DNA of 64,000 bases from Mastigamoeba balamuthi (taxonomy: Eukaryota; Evosea; Mastigamoebida; Mastigamoebidae): assembly GCA_902651635.1 (NCBI GenBank), contig CACRSC010000472.1, positions 279,047 to 343,046 of the forward strand, in the 5' to 3' direction. Within the stretch, counting starts at the first letter, position 1. The number at the start of each line of letters is the position of its first letter. The notes under the pieces are model-generated. The model made no database searches. It was not told the origin of the DNA and saw only the letters and a program-made list of their open reading frames with translations. Below are positions 55,137 to 64,000 of this stretch, piece after piece. Both the position numbers and the translations under genes were made by a program.

Positions 55137-55440
55137 CGCGCCAAAATGATTGAAAATATGCTGGAAATCGGTCTACGTTTTCCGGATTTGATCAAGATAC
55201 ACGAATCTTCTCATTCGCGGTCCGGTCCGGGTGCTCTTTCTTTATTTGTCGGACCTCTGCTCCTCAGAAGCCTTCAGGACAGAGGTACTAGAAAAAAACC
55301 CGGGCACGCCATGCTACGTCTTGCCCAGACCCCCTCTGTTGTGTTACCAGATTTGAGAATTCCCTCAGGAGGGAGATACCAATATCTTTTTTTCCCACAC
55401 CTCTGCTGCAAAAAGAGTTTTTGACACCCAACAGACACAG
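55137..55440. promoter_or_regulatory. divergent promoter between the AT-hook and RING genes
   Basis: A 304-bp AT-richer spacer between the AT-hook gene (minus) and the RING gene (plus). No reading frame of note. Confidence 0.4.
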
Positions 55441-57022
55441 ATGGACACGTCTGCCAGCGCCGAGGTGCGTCGTCTTCCACGGACCATCCGCGCACAGCTC
55501 ACTCCCCACGCGCCCCTCTGTTCTGTCCCCCCCCCCCGGCAGAGCTTCGCGGTGACCGTGCAGACGCTGTGCAAGAAGCTGATCGAGGCCTCGGGCTCCC
55601 TGCCCTCCGTCTCCACCAGCAGCGAGATAGCCGTGCGCTCCTGCCTCTCTCCCACCTGCACCCACCGTCGCCAACCACCGACACCGCCGACCCCCGCGCC
55701 CCTTGGCATTGCTCGTCCGGGAATCGTCAACAACCGCCGCCAGGAGCTGAGGGTCAATGTCGAAAAGTTCTCCAAGCTCAAGGAGGGCGTCGCCACAGTC
55801 AGCTCCGGCATCTCCGCCGCGCGCGCCGACGTCGACGCCCTGCACGCCGCCCTTTCGGAAAACGTACGTGCGACGGTCCATTCAAGGGGCGGTGTGCCCA
55901 AAATATCAAGGAAATCATCAAACCCTTGCCGCAAAAATATCCCCGCAAAATCAGAACTCGAACCTGGGGGCTGCGACGGGGGAGGCGGCCAAGACCGAGG
56001 AGGAGGCGGAGAAGAGCAGCGCGAAGCTGGTGACCCTGCTGCGCAAGCTGCTGCACGCGCAGACGCAGCCCAGCGACGACTACGAGCCCGGAGACCCCGT
56101 CAGGCACCGCAAGGGCATCCGGAAGACATCGGTGACGACATCGCCCCCCTGCCGTTGATCTTCTGTCGGGATCTGACCCTGCGGAATCATTTGATTTGTT
56201 TTGATATCTCTTCACGGGCAGAGCTCTCGGTCGGTGCGCAGCGTCTCGAAGAACGCTGTGACGGACGAGGAAAGCAGCGCGAGCTCCGACAGCGACGAAG
56301 ACGAAGACGACGACGAGGAGAGCAGCGCCGACGCGTCTCTCGGTGCGCACGCGTACCCGAACGAGTCGGCCATTGTGGACGCGTTCTCCAAGGTCAGCAG
56401 CCTCGCAGACGCCATCGTCAAGGAGGAGGCAGCGGTCACTGCGGCGCTCGCCAAGGCCCAGAGGGACCTCGAGGCCATGCAGAAGGAGAGGGACAGGCTG
56501 CGCGAGGCCAAGGCGGAGCTCGCACGCAAAGTGCGGACCACATGACATTGCTCGCGATCAATTGACTGCTTTGGCCAGGCCGCGAGGACCAAGATCGTTG
56601 CCGAGCTGCTGGCGGGCGAGACGAAGGCCACCAAGTTGTCGCAGGAAGAGATCTCCGAGGCGATCGACGCCATCACCGATGCGCAGGAGCGCCTGGCAAA
56701 GCATCGCGCCGAGCTCGAGCTCTCGGCAGCGGCCAAGGAGAGAGAAGCCAAGGCCCTCGATGCGCCTGCTGTCGCACCAGCCAAGCCCGCGCCTTCTCCA
56801 CAGCCAACCTCTCCTGCGGCAGCGTCCCCTGCCCCGATATGTGCTGCTGTGAGCACCAGCCCAGCCCAGCAGGAGAGCTGTGCCCTGTGCAACGAGAAGC
56901 CAAGAGCAGTGATCCTGTTGCCTTGTGGGCACGCGGTCCTGTGCAAGTCGTGCAGCAAGGGTGTGAAGAAGTGCCCTCTCTGCCAACAAAAGATAAAGAA
57001 GATCAGCCCCATTGCCCCTTAG
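55441..57022 (+). CDS. RING-finger (C3HC4) protein with coiled coil
   Basis: Six exons: 55441-55464, 55543-55632, 55744-55863, 55955-56131, 56222-56530 and 56579-57022; 387 residues. N-terminal helical region (TVQTLCKKLIEASG, VNVEKFSKLKEGVAT), a long acidic segment (SSDSDEDEDDDEESS), a coiled coil (AKAQRDLEAMQKERDRLREA), Ala/Pro linker, and at the C-terminus CALCNEKPRAVILLPCGHAVLCKSC..CPLC, a RING of the type seen in MGRN/IAP-like E3 ubiquitin ligases. Ubiquitin-ligase activity is inferred from the intact C3HC4 spacing. Introns 1, 2, 5 are multiples of 3 or open, so the first exons could be misread as one ORF; donors GTGCGT, GTGCGC, GTACGT, GTGACG, GTGCGG. Confidence 0.88.
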
Positions 57023-57776
57023 CTGCACAGAACTCTACATCATCTGGATCTCCTGGTCCATTTGCCAACATCAAATCACATCCAGGGTAAGGTGTTCAGT
57101 GATAAGAAAAAGACTACTGGTTCTACCTTTCAAGTTGAGGGCTCGGTTTCAGCCAAATAGCATCCGCGGGATTGGGCCATCAGGTCTGTATTTCGTGTAC
57201 CCACTTCTGAGCTAGGAAGAGCCTTCCCCGTGGTTAAAACACAAACAGCTGCCACAGTTAATTGCTTCACAGGGGCCTCCTTATGGTTAAAATAAAATCC
57301 AGTGCCCAGCACCCCAATAAACGGTCAGGGGTGAAAAGAGTTATGAGGATCCCCTGCATGGTATAAATGAGCTCAGTAGCACTGAAGTGTTTGTAGTACA
57401 AGCACCTCACCTCGAGTGAGCACGGTGCCCAACCACAGGCTCTTTCTTGCACTTGATGCCTTCAACCAGATGAGCAACAAGTTCCCAACATATTCCTGGT
57501 TTTTGTGCCATTCGAATCTACGTTTCCCGTGAATTCATGTTGGATTCCAGGGCGCCAGAGATCTCTCGCAGGGGGAAGTGATACAGTGATCACAAGTGCC
57601 TTTCCCCGTGAATTCATGTTAACCAGTCGGATGAGATCGACACCTGCATGTCCTGTTATTCCGATGAAGGGATCCAAGCACACAAAAAAGTAACACAGTT
57701 AATTTGACCTAACTCGTGAATCACGTGTCATAGAGAAATACATATGACGATCAACTCTGATGTCGTCTTTATGCCA
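57023..57776. other. intergenic, AT-richer, no gene seen
   Basis: About 750 bp between the RING gene and the left arm of the inverted duplication. Contains a short direct repeat (CGTGAATTCATGTT at about 57529-57542 and 57608-57621) but no supported ORF. Confidence 0.45.
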
Positions 57777-59297
57777 GCTCACCTTTAAGGCATAATGGGC
57801 CGGCGTAGCAATGCCAGTGCAAGCTCGGTGGGATCAAATGGGCTTGGGGGTTATTATTTGTTTGCCATGCCACTCCGGGCGTGTTGGGGTGACCTGTGCA
57901 GGACGTCGGGAGCAGCCCCAGCTGGGGGGTGCTGTCTGCTGGGTGCCACTGGAGGGCGGAGGGAAGGCAGCGCCGAGGGAGGGGGGAGGGGAAGGGTGGG
58001 CGGTTCTTAGTAGGCCTGGACCTGGTAGTTGCCGCCCAGCCACGACTCGATGCCGTTGCAGACGCAGCGGGCGGTGACCTCGAGGAGGCCGCCGGCAGCG
58101 GGGAGGGGGATAGATACGGCCCACAGGTCGGCGCCAGCGGCGGGGCCGGCCCAGGCGAGGAGCGTCTCGTTGACGGTGGGCCACGCGGCGCCGAAGTGGG
58201 CGGGGTAACCGAAGCGGGCGACGCACCTCGAGCTGGCGACAGGGCTGGGCGACTGGAACTGCGTCTGTGAGGGGGGGAGAGAGAGGGAGAGAGAGAGCAA
58301 GCGAGTGAGCGTGGTGGCATCGCACAGGCGGGAGGAGAGAGTCTGGGATGGGGGGAGCGACGGGGTGAGGGAGAAGAGGGGGAAGGAGGGCTCACGCCAA
58401 GGCCGAGGGCAAAGACACCGGAGGAGGCAGGGACCGAGGAGAAGCCGAGGGTGTTGCAGAGGTCCCTGCGGATGGAGAGGGAGCCGGCGGGGTGCTGCTG
58501 CTCGGGGGGGATGCGGAAGTTGGCGTTGCCGGCGGCCCAGAGGAGCTGGCCGTCGACGATGCAGTAGGACGTGGCCTGGAGGACGTGGCCGACGGTCAGG
58601 GGGACCTGCGCCGAGAAGGTGTTGCTGCTGCCGACGCGGGCCTGGGCCATGGAGAGGACAGGGTCCCAGCGGGGCGAGAGGACGTGGCCGTCGTCGGTGG
58701 CGGCGACGTTGCCGTACCACGCGAAGCACTGCACGCGGCTCAGGTCCGCCGCCCCCTCGACCGTCGTTGTCAGCTGCGCAGGGCACACGCCACGGCGACA
58801 AGGGGTGAGGCGCAAGCCGACAGCACCGCCGAGTGGGGGGCAGGGGAGGCAGGGGACAGTCCAAAGTGCAGCAGAGGGGGACCCCGGGAGAGGAGCGAGA
58901 GCAAAGAGAACAGGGCACAGTGGGAGACCGAGAGGGGGGAACTGACAGTGGCGAGGCCGTTGGAGACGGAGATGACGTTGTCCGAGCCGGCGCTGGGGTT
59001 GGTGTACACACGGGCACCGCTGGCCACTGCTGCAGCCGCGGCCAGGAAGACCACGATCTTTGCGTTCATCTCTGCTCTGCTGTCTGCTTTCTTGCTTGCT
59101 GTTCTGTGGATTGGCGATTGCAAACGGTATGGCTGATTGCTCGGGTTTTTGTTGCCCGGCGTGACGTCAGACGATCGGCTGTCCATTTCCAACGGTCGAG
59201 ATACGAGCACCGGCGACGTGGCGAGAATTTTCCTCGTTTTCTGGTGTGTTCCCGGTCAGTTTCTCGAGGGCGTTGGGCTGGTGGGGGGTGCGGGTCT
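57777..59297. repeat. left arm of an inverted duplication
   Basis: About 1.52 kb whose reverse complement recurs at 60222-61403 with only a handful of substitutions (for example AACGAGACG against AATGAGACG) and one 340-bp deletion in the right arm. The arm contains the complete secreted-protein gene at 58007-59069 plus flanks. Arms are separated by 924 bp of unique DNA. Confidence 0.9.
58007..59069 (-). CDS. secreted protein with carbohydrate-binding-like C-terminus, full-length copy
   Basis: Exons 59069-58947, 58773-58396 and 58264-58007; 252 residues. A signal peptide (MNAKIVVFLAAAAAVASG) is followed by two beta-rich halves: RVQCFAWYGNVAATDDG...QARVGSSNTFSAQVPLT, and SRCVARFGYPAHFG...DLWAVSIPLP...CNGIESWLGGNYQV. 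The C-terminal pattern (VSIPLP ... NG..SW..GNYQV) resembles the end of starch/glycogen-binding CBM21/CBM53 modules; this is weak, from pattern only. Cysteines are paired-looking. No catalytic motif. Likely secreted or wall-associated. Introns 173 and 131 bp. Confidence 0.75.
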
Positions 59298-60221
59298 GAA
59301 GCACGGTCTTTTCCGTATGTGCATTGTAGTTTGTGGCTCTGGCTCTATGCCATGGGGAGGGGGGTAATAGCCCTACAGCAGGAGGCGGGACGCAAATGCT
59401 GGTTCTCATCTCTTTTTCAGCATCACGCGGCACACTATCAAAGAAGAACACTGGGGGCAAGTAAGATTATTGCTTTGGAGCCTGTACCACTCGTTTGGCC
59501 ATCGACGTGCGGCACACATGAGAGCGAGAGTAGTGCGCTGATGGGTCCATTGCCACAAGACACCAGTAGGTACGAATGAGTTCGAATTCAGATGTGCAAA
59601 ACTCAGTGAATCAGAGCACATGACTCTTCCGTGCAGACACTCATGTGGCGTTCACATCTGTCCTCTATCCATGTCCGGAGACCTTCTCTGCACTGTAGTC
59701 CTGTTCTCATCACGAAAGAAGAAACCTGAACTGCGTGAGGGGCGAGAAGGGTGCTCACAAGAGAGGGGCTTATGTATTAATTCGTTTTCTCTTGGGGTGA
59801 AATTGGTTGCCGCGGAGGCTGGTGTGTACACTGGCCGCTCTCTGCGTGCTAGAATGAGTGACACGGGACTACGCACCGACTCTTTTTACACTTATCCCAT
59901 CTGAGGTCTCCATACTTTCGCGATGTACGTGAACGGCGATAAGGTCCACATCGCCGCTAACCGAGTTGAGGTCGGCAGCACCGACCACCGCGTCCACTCC
60001 TCACGGAACCGCTCCTCGATGCAATACTACGTCAGGAGCTGCCAGGCCCATACGAAGATGCTGCGGCTCACGTAGATGATGAAGTAGTGCACGGAGCTGA
60101 GATACTCCTCTACGTTCTTGGAGCACCAGTTGTAGATCGTAGATGAGCACGTCGAACAGCAAGGGAATGTTGCGGAGGAGCACACGTAGCCAGGACGCCC
60201 AATCGCCAATTACCCGCACTG
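59298..60221. other. unique spacer between inverted arms
   Basis: 924 bp without a supported gene. On the minus strand at 60180-60030 a frame reads YFIIYVSRSIFVWAWQLL, which looks like part of a membrane protein, but it is short and has no start or family match; probably a fragment. Confidence 0.35.
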
Positions 60222-61403
60222 AGACCCGCACCCCCCACCAGCCCAACGCCCTCGAGAAACTGACCGGGAACACACCAGAAAACGAGGAAAATTCTCGCCA
60301 CGTCGCCGGTGCTCGTATCTCGACCGTTGGAAATGGACAGCCGATCGTCTGACGTCACGCCGGGCAACAAAAACCCGAGCAATCAGCCATACCGTTTGCA
60401 ATCGCCAATCCACAGAACAGCAAGCAAGAAAGCAGACAGCAGAGCAGAGATGAACGCAAAGATCGTGGTCTTCCTGGCCGCGGCTGCAGCAGTGGCCAGC
60501 GGTGCCCGTGTGTACACCAACCCCAGCGCCGGCTCGGACAACGTCATCTCCGTCTCCAACGGCCTCGCCACTGTCAGTTCCCCCCTCTCGGTCTCTCACT
60601 GTGCCCTGTTCTCTTTGCTCTCGCTCCGGCCAGCTCCTCTGGGCCGCCGGCAACGCCAACTTCCGCATCCCCCCCGAGCAGCAGCACCCCGCCGGCTCCC
60701 TCTCCATCCGCAGGGACCTCTGCAACACCCTCGGCTTCTCCTCGGTCCCTGCCTCCTCCGGTGTCTTTGCCCTCGGCCTTGGCGTGAGCCCTCCTTCCCC
60801 CTCTTCTCCCTCACCCCGTCGCTCCCCCCATCCCAGACTCTCTCCTCCCGCCTGTGCGATGCCACCACGCTCACTCGCTTGCTCTCTCTCTCCCTCTCTC
60901 TCCCCCCCTCACAGACGCAGTTCCAGTCGCCCAGCCCTGTCGCCAGCTCGAGGTGCGTCGCCCGCTTCGGTTACCCCGCCCACTTCGGCGCCGCGTGGCC
61001 CACCGTCAATGAGACGCTCCTCGCCTGGGCCGGCCCCGCCGCTGGCGCCGACCTGTGGGCCGTATCTATCCCCCTCCCCGCTGCCGGCGGCCTCCTCGAG
61101 GTCACCGCCCGCTGCGTCTGCAACGGCATCGAGTCGTGGCTGGGCGGCAACTACCAGGTCCAGGCCTACTAAGAACCGCCCACCCTTCCCCTCCCCCCTC
61201 CCTCGGCGCTGCCTTCCCTCCGCCCTCCAGTGGCACCCAGCAGACAGCACCCCCCAGCTGGGGCTGCTCCCGACGTCCTGCACAGGTCACCCCAACACGC
61301 CCGGAGTGGCATGGCAAACAAATAATAACCCCCAAGCCCATTTGATCCCACCGAGCTTGCACTGGCATTGCTACGCCGGCCCATTATGCCTAAAAGGTGA
61401 GCT
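60222..61403. repeat. right arm of an inverted duplication
   Basis: Reverse-complement copy of 57777-59297, about 1.18 kb, with a 340-bp deletion relative to the left arm (missing bases correspond to 58552-58891). The deletion junction is a single shared C (CGCTCC|GGCCAG), consistent with end-joining or a replication slip. Confidence 0.9.
60450..61172 (+). CDS. secreted protein, internally deleted copy
   Basis: The same gene as at 58007-59069 in inverted orientation. The deletion removes the old intron-1 acceptor and the first 76 codons of exon 2, but creates CTCCGGCCAG|CTCCTC, where the CAG can act as acceptor in the same phase. Predicted exons 60450-60572, 60634-60783 and 60915-61172 give 176 residues: signal peptide joined directly to LLWAAGNANFRIPP and the intact C-terminal half. 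Whether it is expressed is unknown; it could also be a pseudogene. Confidence 0.6.
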   Translation: MNAKIVVFLAAAAAVASGARVYTNPSAGSDNVISVSNGLATVSSPLSVSHCALFSLLSLRPAPLGRRQRQLPHPPRAAAPRRLPLHPQGPLQHPRLLLGPCLLRCLCPRPWREPSFPLFSLTPSLPPSQTLSSRLCDATTLTRLLSLSLSLPPSQTQFQSPSPVASSRCVARFGYPAHFGAAWPTVNETLLAWAGPAAGADLWAVSIPLPAAGGLLEVTARCVCNGIESWLGGNYQVQAY

Positions 61404-61849
61404 TAGGGCCCTGCAGTTTGATGAAATGTAATGGGAAAAAACCATTGGCTCCCCAAGAAATCAGTCGCAGTTTAAGGCGGGAAAACCTCGTTAATAATCC
61501 ATAGGCCCCCAAATTCTGTACCCCGTTTGTCACCAAGTATCTGTTCAACAGCGACCACTCACATGGTGGCAGGTCTTCATGGTCTACAGTATCATTTCTT
61601 GCCCAAATTGCTGTTACAGCCCTGGCCATAAGTTTGTTCATACTTCCCTAGGTCTAAGTTTTGCTCCCAAAAGGTATTTTTCCGATTTAGGATAAATAAC
61701 CAGATATTTTAGATCGGCGGAGATATAAATGCATTCTTCGATTGATTTGGGTTTGAGTTTTTGAATTGCACCACTTCTTAAACATGGTCTTTTTAAGTGA
61801 AAAGAAACACTGGGAGTTGTAGTTCAGAAGCACAAGCTTGGCCCTCATA

Positions 61850-62280
61850 TGACAGTCAATGCCGCTGGGAAGCAGGTCAGGTGCTCTGTTAAGGTTGGCC
61901 AAGAAGTGGGCCAATTTTGACAGTCCCTCACATGCTGTGAATGCTCCTCACTCTGGCACTCCACAAAACTGTGGTGCAAGAAGATTCAAAAATCACAAAA
62001 CTCTCAGAGCAGCATCCCATGAAGTTATCTGCAGCCCTGACCAGGTGCCTGAAGAGGGCTCAGGTTGCTGTCTCTTCACACACTGTTTGGTGCCGTTTGA
62101 ATGCTGCTGGGTACTGCTACAAGAAGCTAATAATCAAATTTCTGCTTTTGGCATGCCACCGTGAAGATCACAAGATTTTCGCCCAAACTCGGTGGAACCA
62201 GAACTGAAACCAGGTTGTTTTCACAGACAAGGCATCCTTCGAGCTCTTTGGTACCCTAAGAGGAGCATGACAGTCCACAT
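61850..62280 (+). pseudogene. Tc1/mariner-like transposase remnant
   Basis: Frames on the plus strand give SSHTVWCRLNAAGY, matching the helix-turn-helix region VSxxTVxRRLxxAG of Tc1 transposases, and after a stop VVFTDKASFELFG, matching the first catalytic Asp block (VxFSDESxFxLF). Stops and frame changes interrupt it and the rest of the DDE domain is missing. AT-rich relative to flanking genes. A dead element. Confidence 0.7.
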
Positions 62281-62284
62281 CAAG

Positions 62285-62600
62285 CATGTTGCAGCACATA
62301 GCAAATGGTAAAACTACACACCACTACACAGACCTTCACTATGCACTGCTATGTAAGGGTCTGCTCACTGCATAGTGAAGGGTGTGTAGCAAGCAGTGTG
62401 TAGTTGTACCATCTGCTATGCACTGCTACACAGGCCTTCACTATGCACCACTACATAAGAGTTCACTACACTGCATAGCAAAGAGTGCATAGCAGTGTGT
62501 AGTTGTATCATCTGCTATGCACTGCTATGTGGGCCTTCACTATGTGTTGCTATCCAGGGTCTGCTACAGTATGTAGCAGCACCCTTCACTACAGACTGTC
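62285..62600. repeat. imperfect tandem repeats (~100-120 bp units)
   Basis: Units containing CATCTGCTATGCACTGCTA, CACTATGCACCACTACA, GCATAGCA and CACTGCATAG recur about three times with many internal inverted pieces (TGCATAGCAG / CTGCTATGCA), so the tract can form hairpins. Likely transposon-derived. Confidence 0.6.
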
Positions 62601-62754
62601 CTTCTCCTCTTTCTTCTCCTTTCTGCATCACCATACATCACAAATTGAATTGAATCAACCAATCATTGTTTTTGGTGTAAGAAGCTGGAGAGAGAGAGAG
62701 AGAGCAGCTTTAATCTGAAGGAAGAGTCTGTTCATAATGAACAGAAAGGGAAAT

Positions 62755-63250
62755 TCAGTGTGTGGCATGGGACCCTGCTGCAGCAGAAGCAGGCGCAGGA
62801 GCAGCTTGTGAAGCCCCAGTCTTGGCAGTATGCATGGTCTCGTCCATCAGGTCCATGGCATCGAGAACAGCCTGAGAGCTGGTGCAGGTCGTGCAGAGTT
62901 TGGGTCTCTTGGCCCTTGTCATGCGTGGGGACTCTGAACAGGCTGAGCTCGTTCTGCCCCTCCTGTTTATTTTATTTGTCACCAAAATGGAAAGACAGGG
63001 GGCACTCACGACTCATTGGAGTGCTGGTTCCACCAGATTGCCTGGATGTGCTCACAGACCCCCTTGTGAACCATGGGGTTCTCTGCAAAGAACATGACGA
63101 ACTCAGGAGGCCAGACTGCCTGAATGGGGTTGTCAAAGTGCATCTGGACGTTTGACCTGTTGATTGTTAGTGTTAGAAAAACAATTGTTCAGAAAAAACG
63201 CACTTCCACTCAGGGTGGTCCTTGTATAGTGGGGCGTAGTTGGCCTTTGT
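62755..63250 (-). pseudogene. exons of an unrecognised transposon-associated protein
   Basis: Minus-strand coding-like blocks with splice borders: EQWTKANYAPLYKDHPEWK, then (intron about 63199-63160, GTGCGT...CAACAG) SNVQMHFDNPIQAVWPPEFV ... HIQAIWWNQHSNES followed by GTGAGT at about 63014, and a last block ending in an Ala-rich tail (ASQAAPAPASAAAGSHATH) with stop at 62755. The final junction phase is not resolved. Neighbouring transposase pieces suggest an accessory ORF of a Harbinger-like element; no family recognised. Confidence 0.35.
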
Positions 63251-63254
63251 CCAC

Positions 63255-63310
63255 TGCTCTATCTGTGTGATAATGGGCCTAGCAATTCATTATTGCAGAC
63301 AGAGCAGTGG
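63255..63310. repeat. near-perfect hairpin (inverted repeat ~56 bp)
   Basis: CCACTGCTCT at the left pairs with AGAGCAGTGG at the right, and the inner parts (ATCTGT.TGATAAT / ATTATTGC.AGACAG) also pair partly, leaving a short loop. A related word, GCAGATAGAGCAGTGAA, occurs at 15538-15554 beside the other Harbinger-like fragment, so it belongs to that element family. Confidence 0.5.
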
Positions 63311-63578
63311 AGAAAGAACCGCTCTCAGGAGGAAGGTTGCTGTCATTGCGGACAACCACTTCTTGTGGGGGCATGACTACCTGACCAAGTCCCAGTTCTT
63401 TGCCATCTTTGCCTGCCCCAGGAAGCATGCAGGGATGGTTGAGACTGCTAACCTCCTGCTCTGCAAGCAGAATCTTAACCAGGCAATCTCGGAAATCTGC
63501 AGCTGCATTGAGAGCCCATTCAGCATCATCAAGATGGCGTGGAAGGCACTGGACTGGCCATGGATGGAGAGTGAGTGA
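63303..63578 (+). pseudogene. Harbinger-like DDE transposase C-terminal fragment
   Basis: The frame reads RRKVAVIADNHFLWG, PRKHAGMVETANLLL, NQAISEICSCIESPFSIIKMAWKAL and ends at TGA. This fits the second Asp (VIAD) and the Glu-containing helix (R..vE..F...K...L) of the DDE_Tnp_4 superfamily, in the order expected. The N-terminal half with the first Asp is not visible nearby, so it is a fragment. Confidence 0.5.
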
Positions 63579-63619
63579 TGGGTGGGAATTCCCACCAAAA
63601 GGGTCAAAATCGTTACAAA

Positions 63620-63820
63620 TGATCAATAGTACATGCCCTTAATATCAGAAGCTCATGGAAGCAATTGAAGCACAATTTCACAGAAATTTTTCAAATCAAG
63701 TGATTTGCAACAAAGGCGATATGTGCTGGCATATGTGCTGGGCTATGTGCTGGCGGCACAGCTCGGCTGTTGACTATGCTGACATACCGGCATATGAGTT
63801 GGCATGAAAAGTGTCAGTAG
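63620..63820. repeat. short repeats of ATATGTGCTGG
   Basis: The word CATATGTGCTGG and variants occur three times in a row at about 63718-63760, followed by CATACCGGCATATGAG. AT-rich, probably the edge of a transposable element. Confidence 0.45.
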
Positions 63821-63902
63821 TTTTGTGGTCAATGATAATCAATAAGACATTCAAAGCAGACACAGTGACTTTCAATTGTAATGACCAACTGGTTTCATTG
63901 CT

Positions 63903-64000
63903 TTAGTCACACTCAGGGTCAGATTCATCAGAGGAGAGGGCATCATCATCATCACTGCACTCAGCACAATCCATGATGCAGTCCTTTGGATCAGCCATAA
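63903..64000 (-). CDS. C-terminal end of an acidic protein (partial)
   Basis: Minus-strand frame entering from the window edge, with MADPKDCIMDCAECSDDDDA and ending in DPECD at a TAA (63905-63903). Asp/Ser-rich tail; too short to name. May belong to another transposon ORF. Confidence 0.3.
   Translation of the reverse strand, partial: MADPKDCIMDCAECSDDDDALSSDESDPECD

Overview
This is a GC-rich, gene-dense nuclear segment of a eukaryote. Most genes are split by very short GT-AG introns (about 36-300 bp, commonly 45-90), one intron seems to run about every 100-200 bp in some genes, and there are no ribosome-binding sites or operons. The gene set (integrin-alpha-like FG-GAP receptors, PEX5, a Pho80-type cyclin, an alpha-kinase, a TMC-like channel protein, a MAP3K with a C-terminal propeller-like region) points to a free-living unikont protist, most likely an amoebozoan. 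That assignment is inference; no rRNA or other decisive marker lies in the window.

Region 1 (1-28,800) is an accessory, duplication-rich surface-protein locus. It holds four large integrin-alpha-like genes on the minus strand (1154-4806, 5663-9286, 9604-13215, and a frameshifted one at 25199-28795), two tandem cysteine-rich single-pass receptors on the plus strand (18557-21423 and 21856-24721), and a graveyard between them: truncated copies of the same genes, a 5' piece of the neighbouring TcdA-type gene, Harbinger-like transposase remains, and a 573-bp hAT-type element with an 8-bp target-site duplication sitting inside one pseudogene. I resolved exon structures for the receptors by frame and paralogue comparison; both sum to whole codons. 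The locus looks like an adhesion/recognition cluster evolving by duplication, gene conversion and decay.

Region 2 (28,900-57,100) is a housekeeping-like stretch: a tRNA threonylcarbamoyladenosine dehydratase (interrupted by an in-frame TAG), PEX5, a Pho80-type cyclin, the NOP2 rRNA methyltransferase, a TMC-like membrane protein, an EMC10-like ER protein, two tandem sulfotransferases, a STE-type protein kinase, an alpha-kinase ending in a CaaX box, an unrecognised protein, a small AT-hook protein and a RING-finger protein. Many 5' splice sites read GTGCG, and three introns start with GC in the context AAG|GCRYGT.

Region 3 (57,100-64,000) contains a recent-looking inverted duplication (arms 57777-59297 and 60222-61403) carrying two copies of a secreted-protein gene, one with a 340-bp internal deletion that still leaves a plausible splice acceptor and reading frame. 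It is followed by transposon debris (Tc1/mariner-like and Harbinger-like pieces) and imperfect tandem repeats to the window edge.
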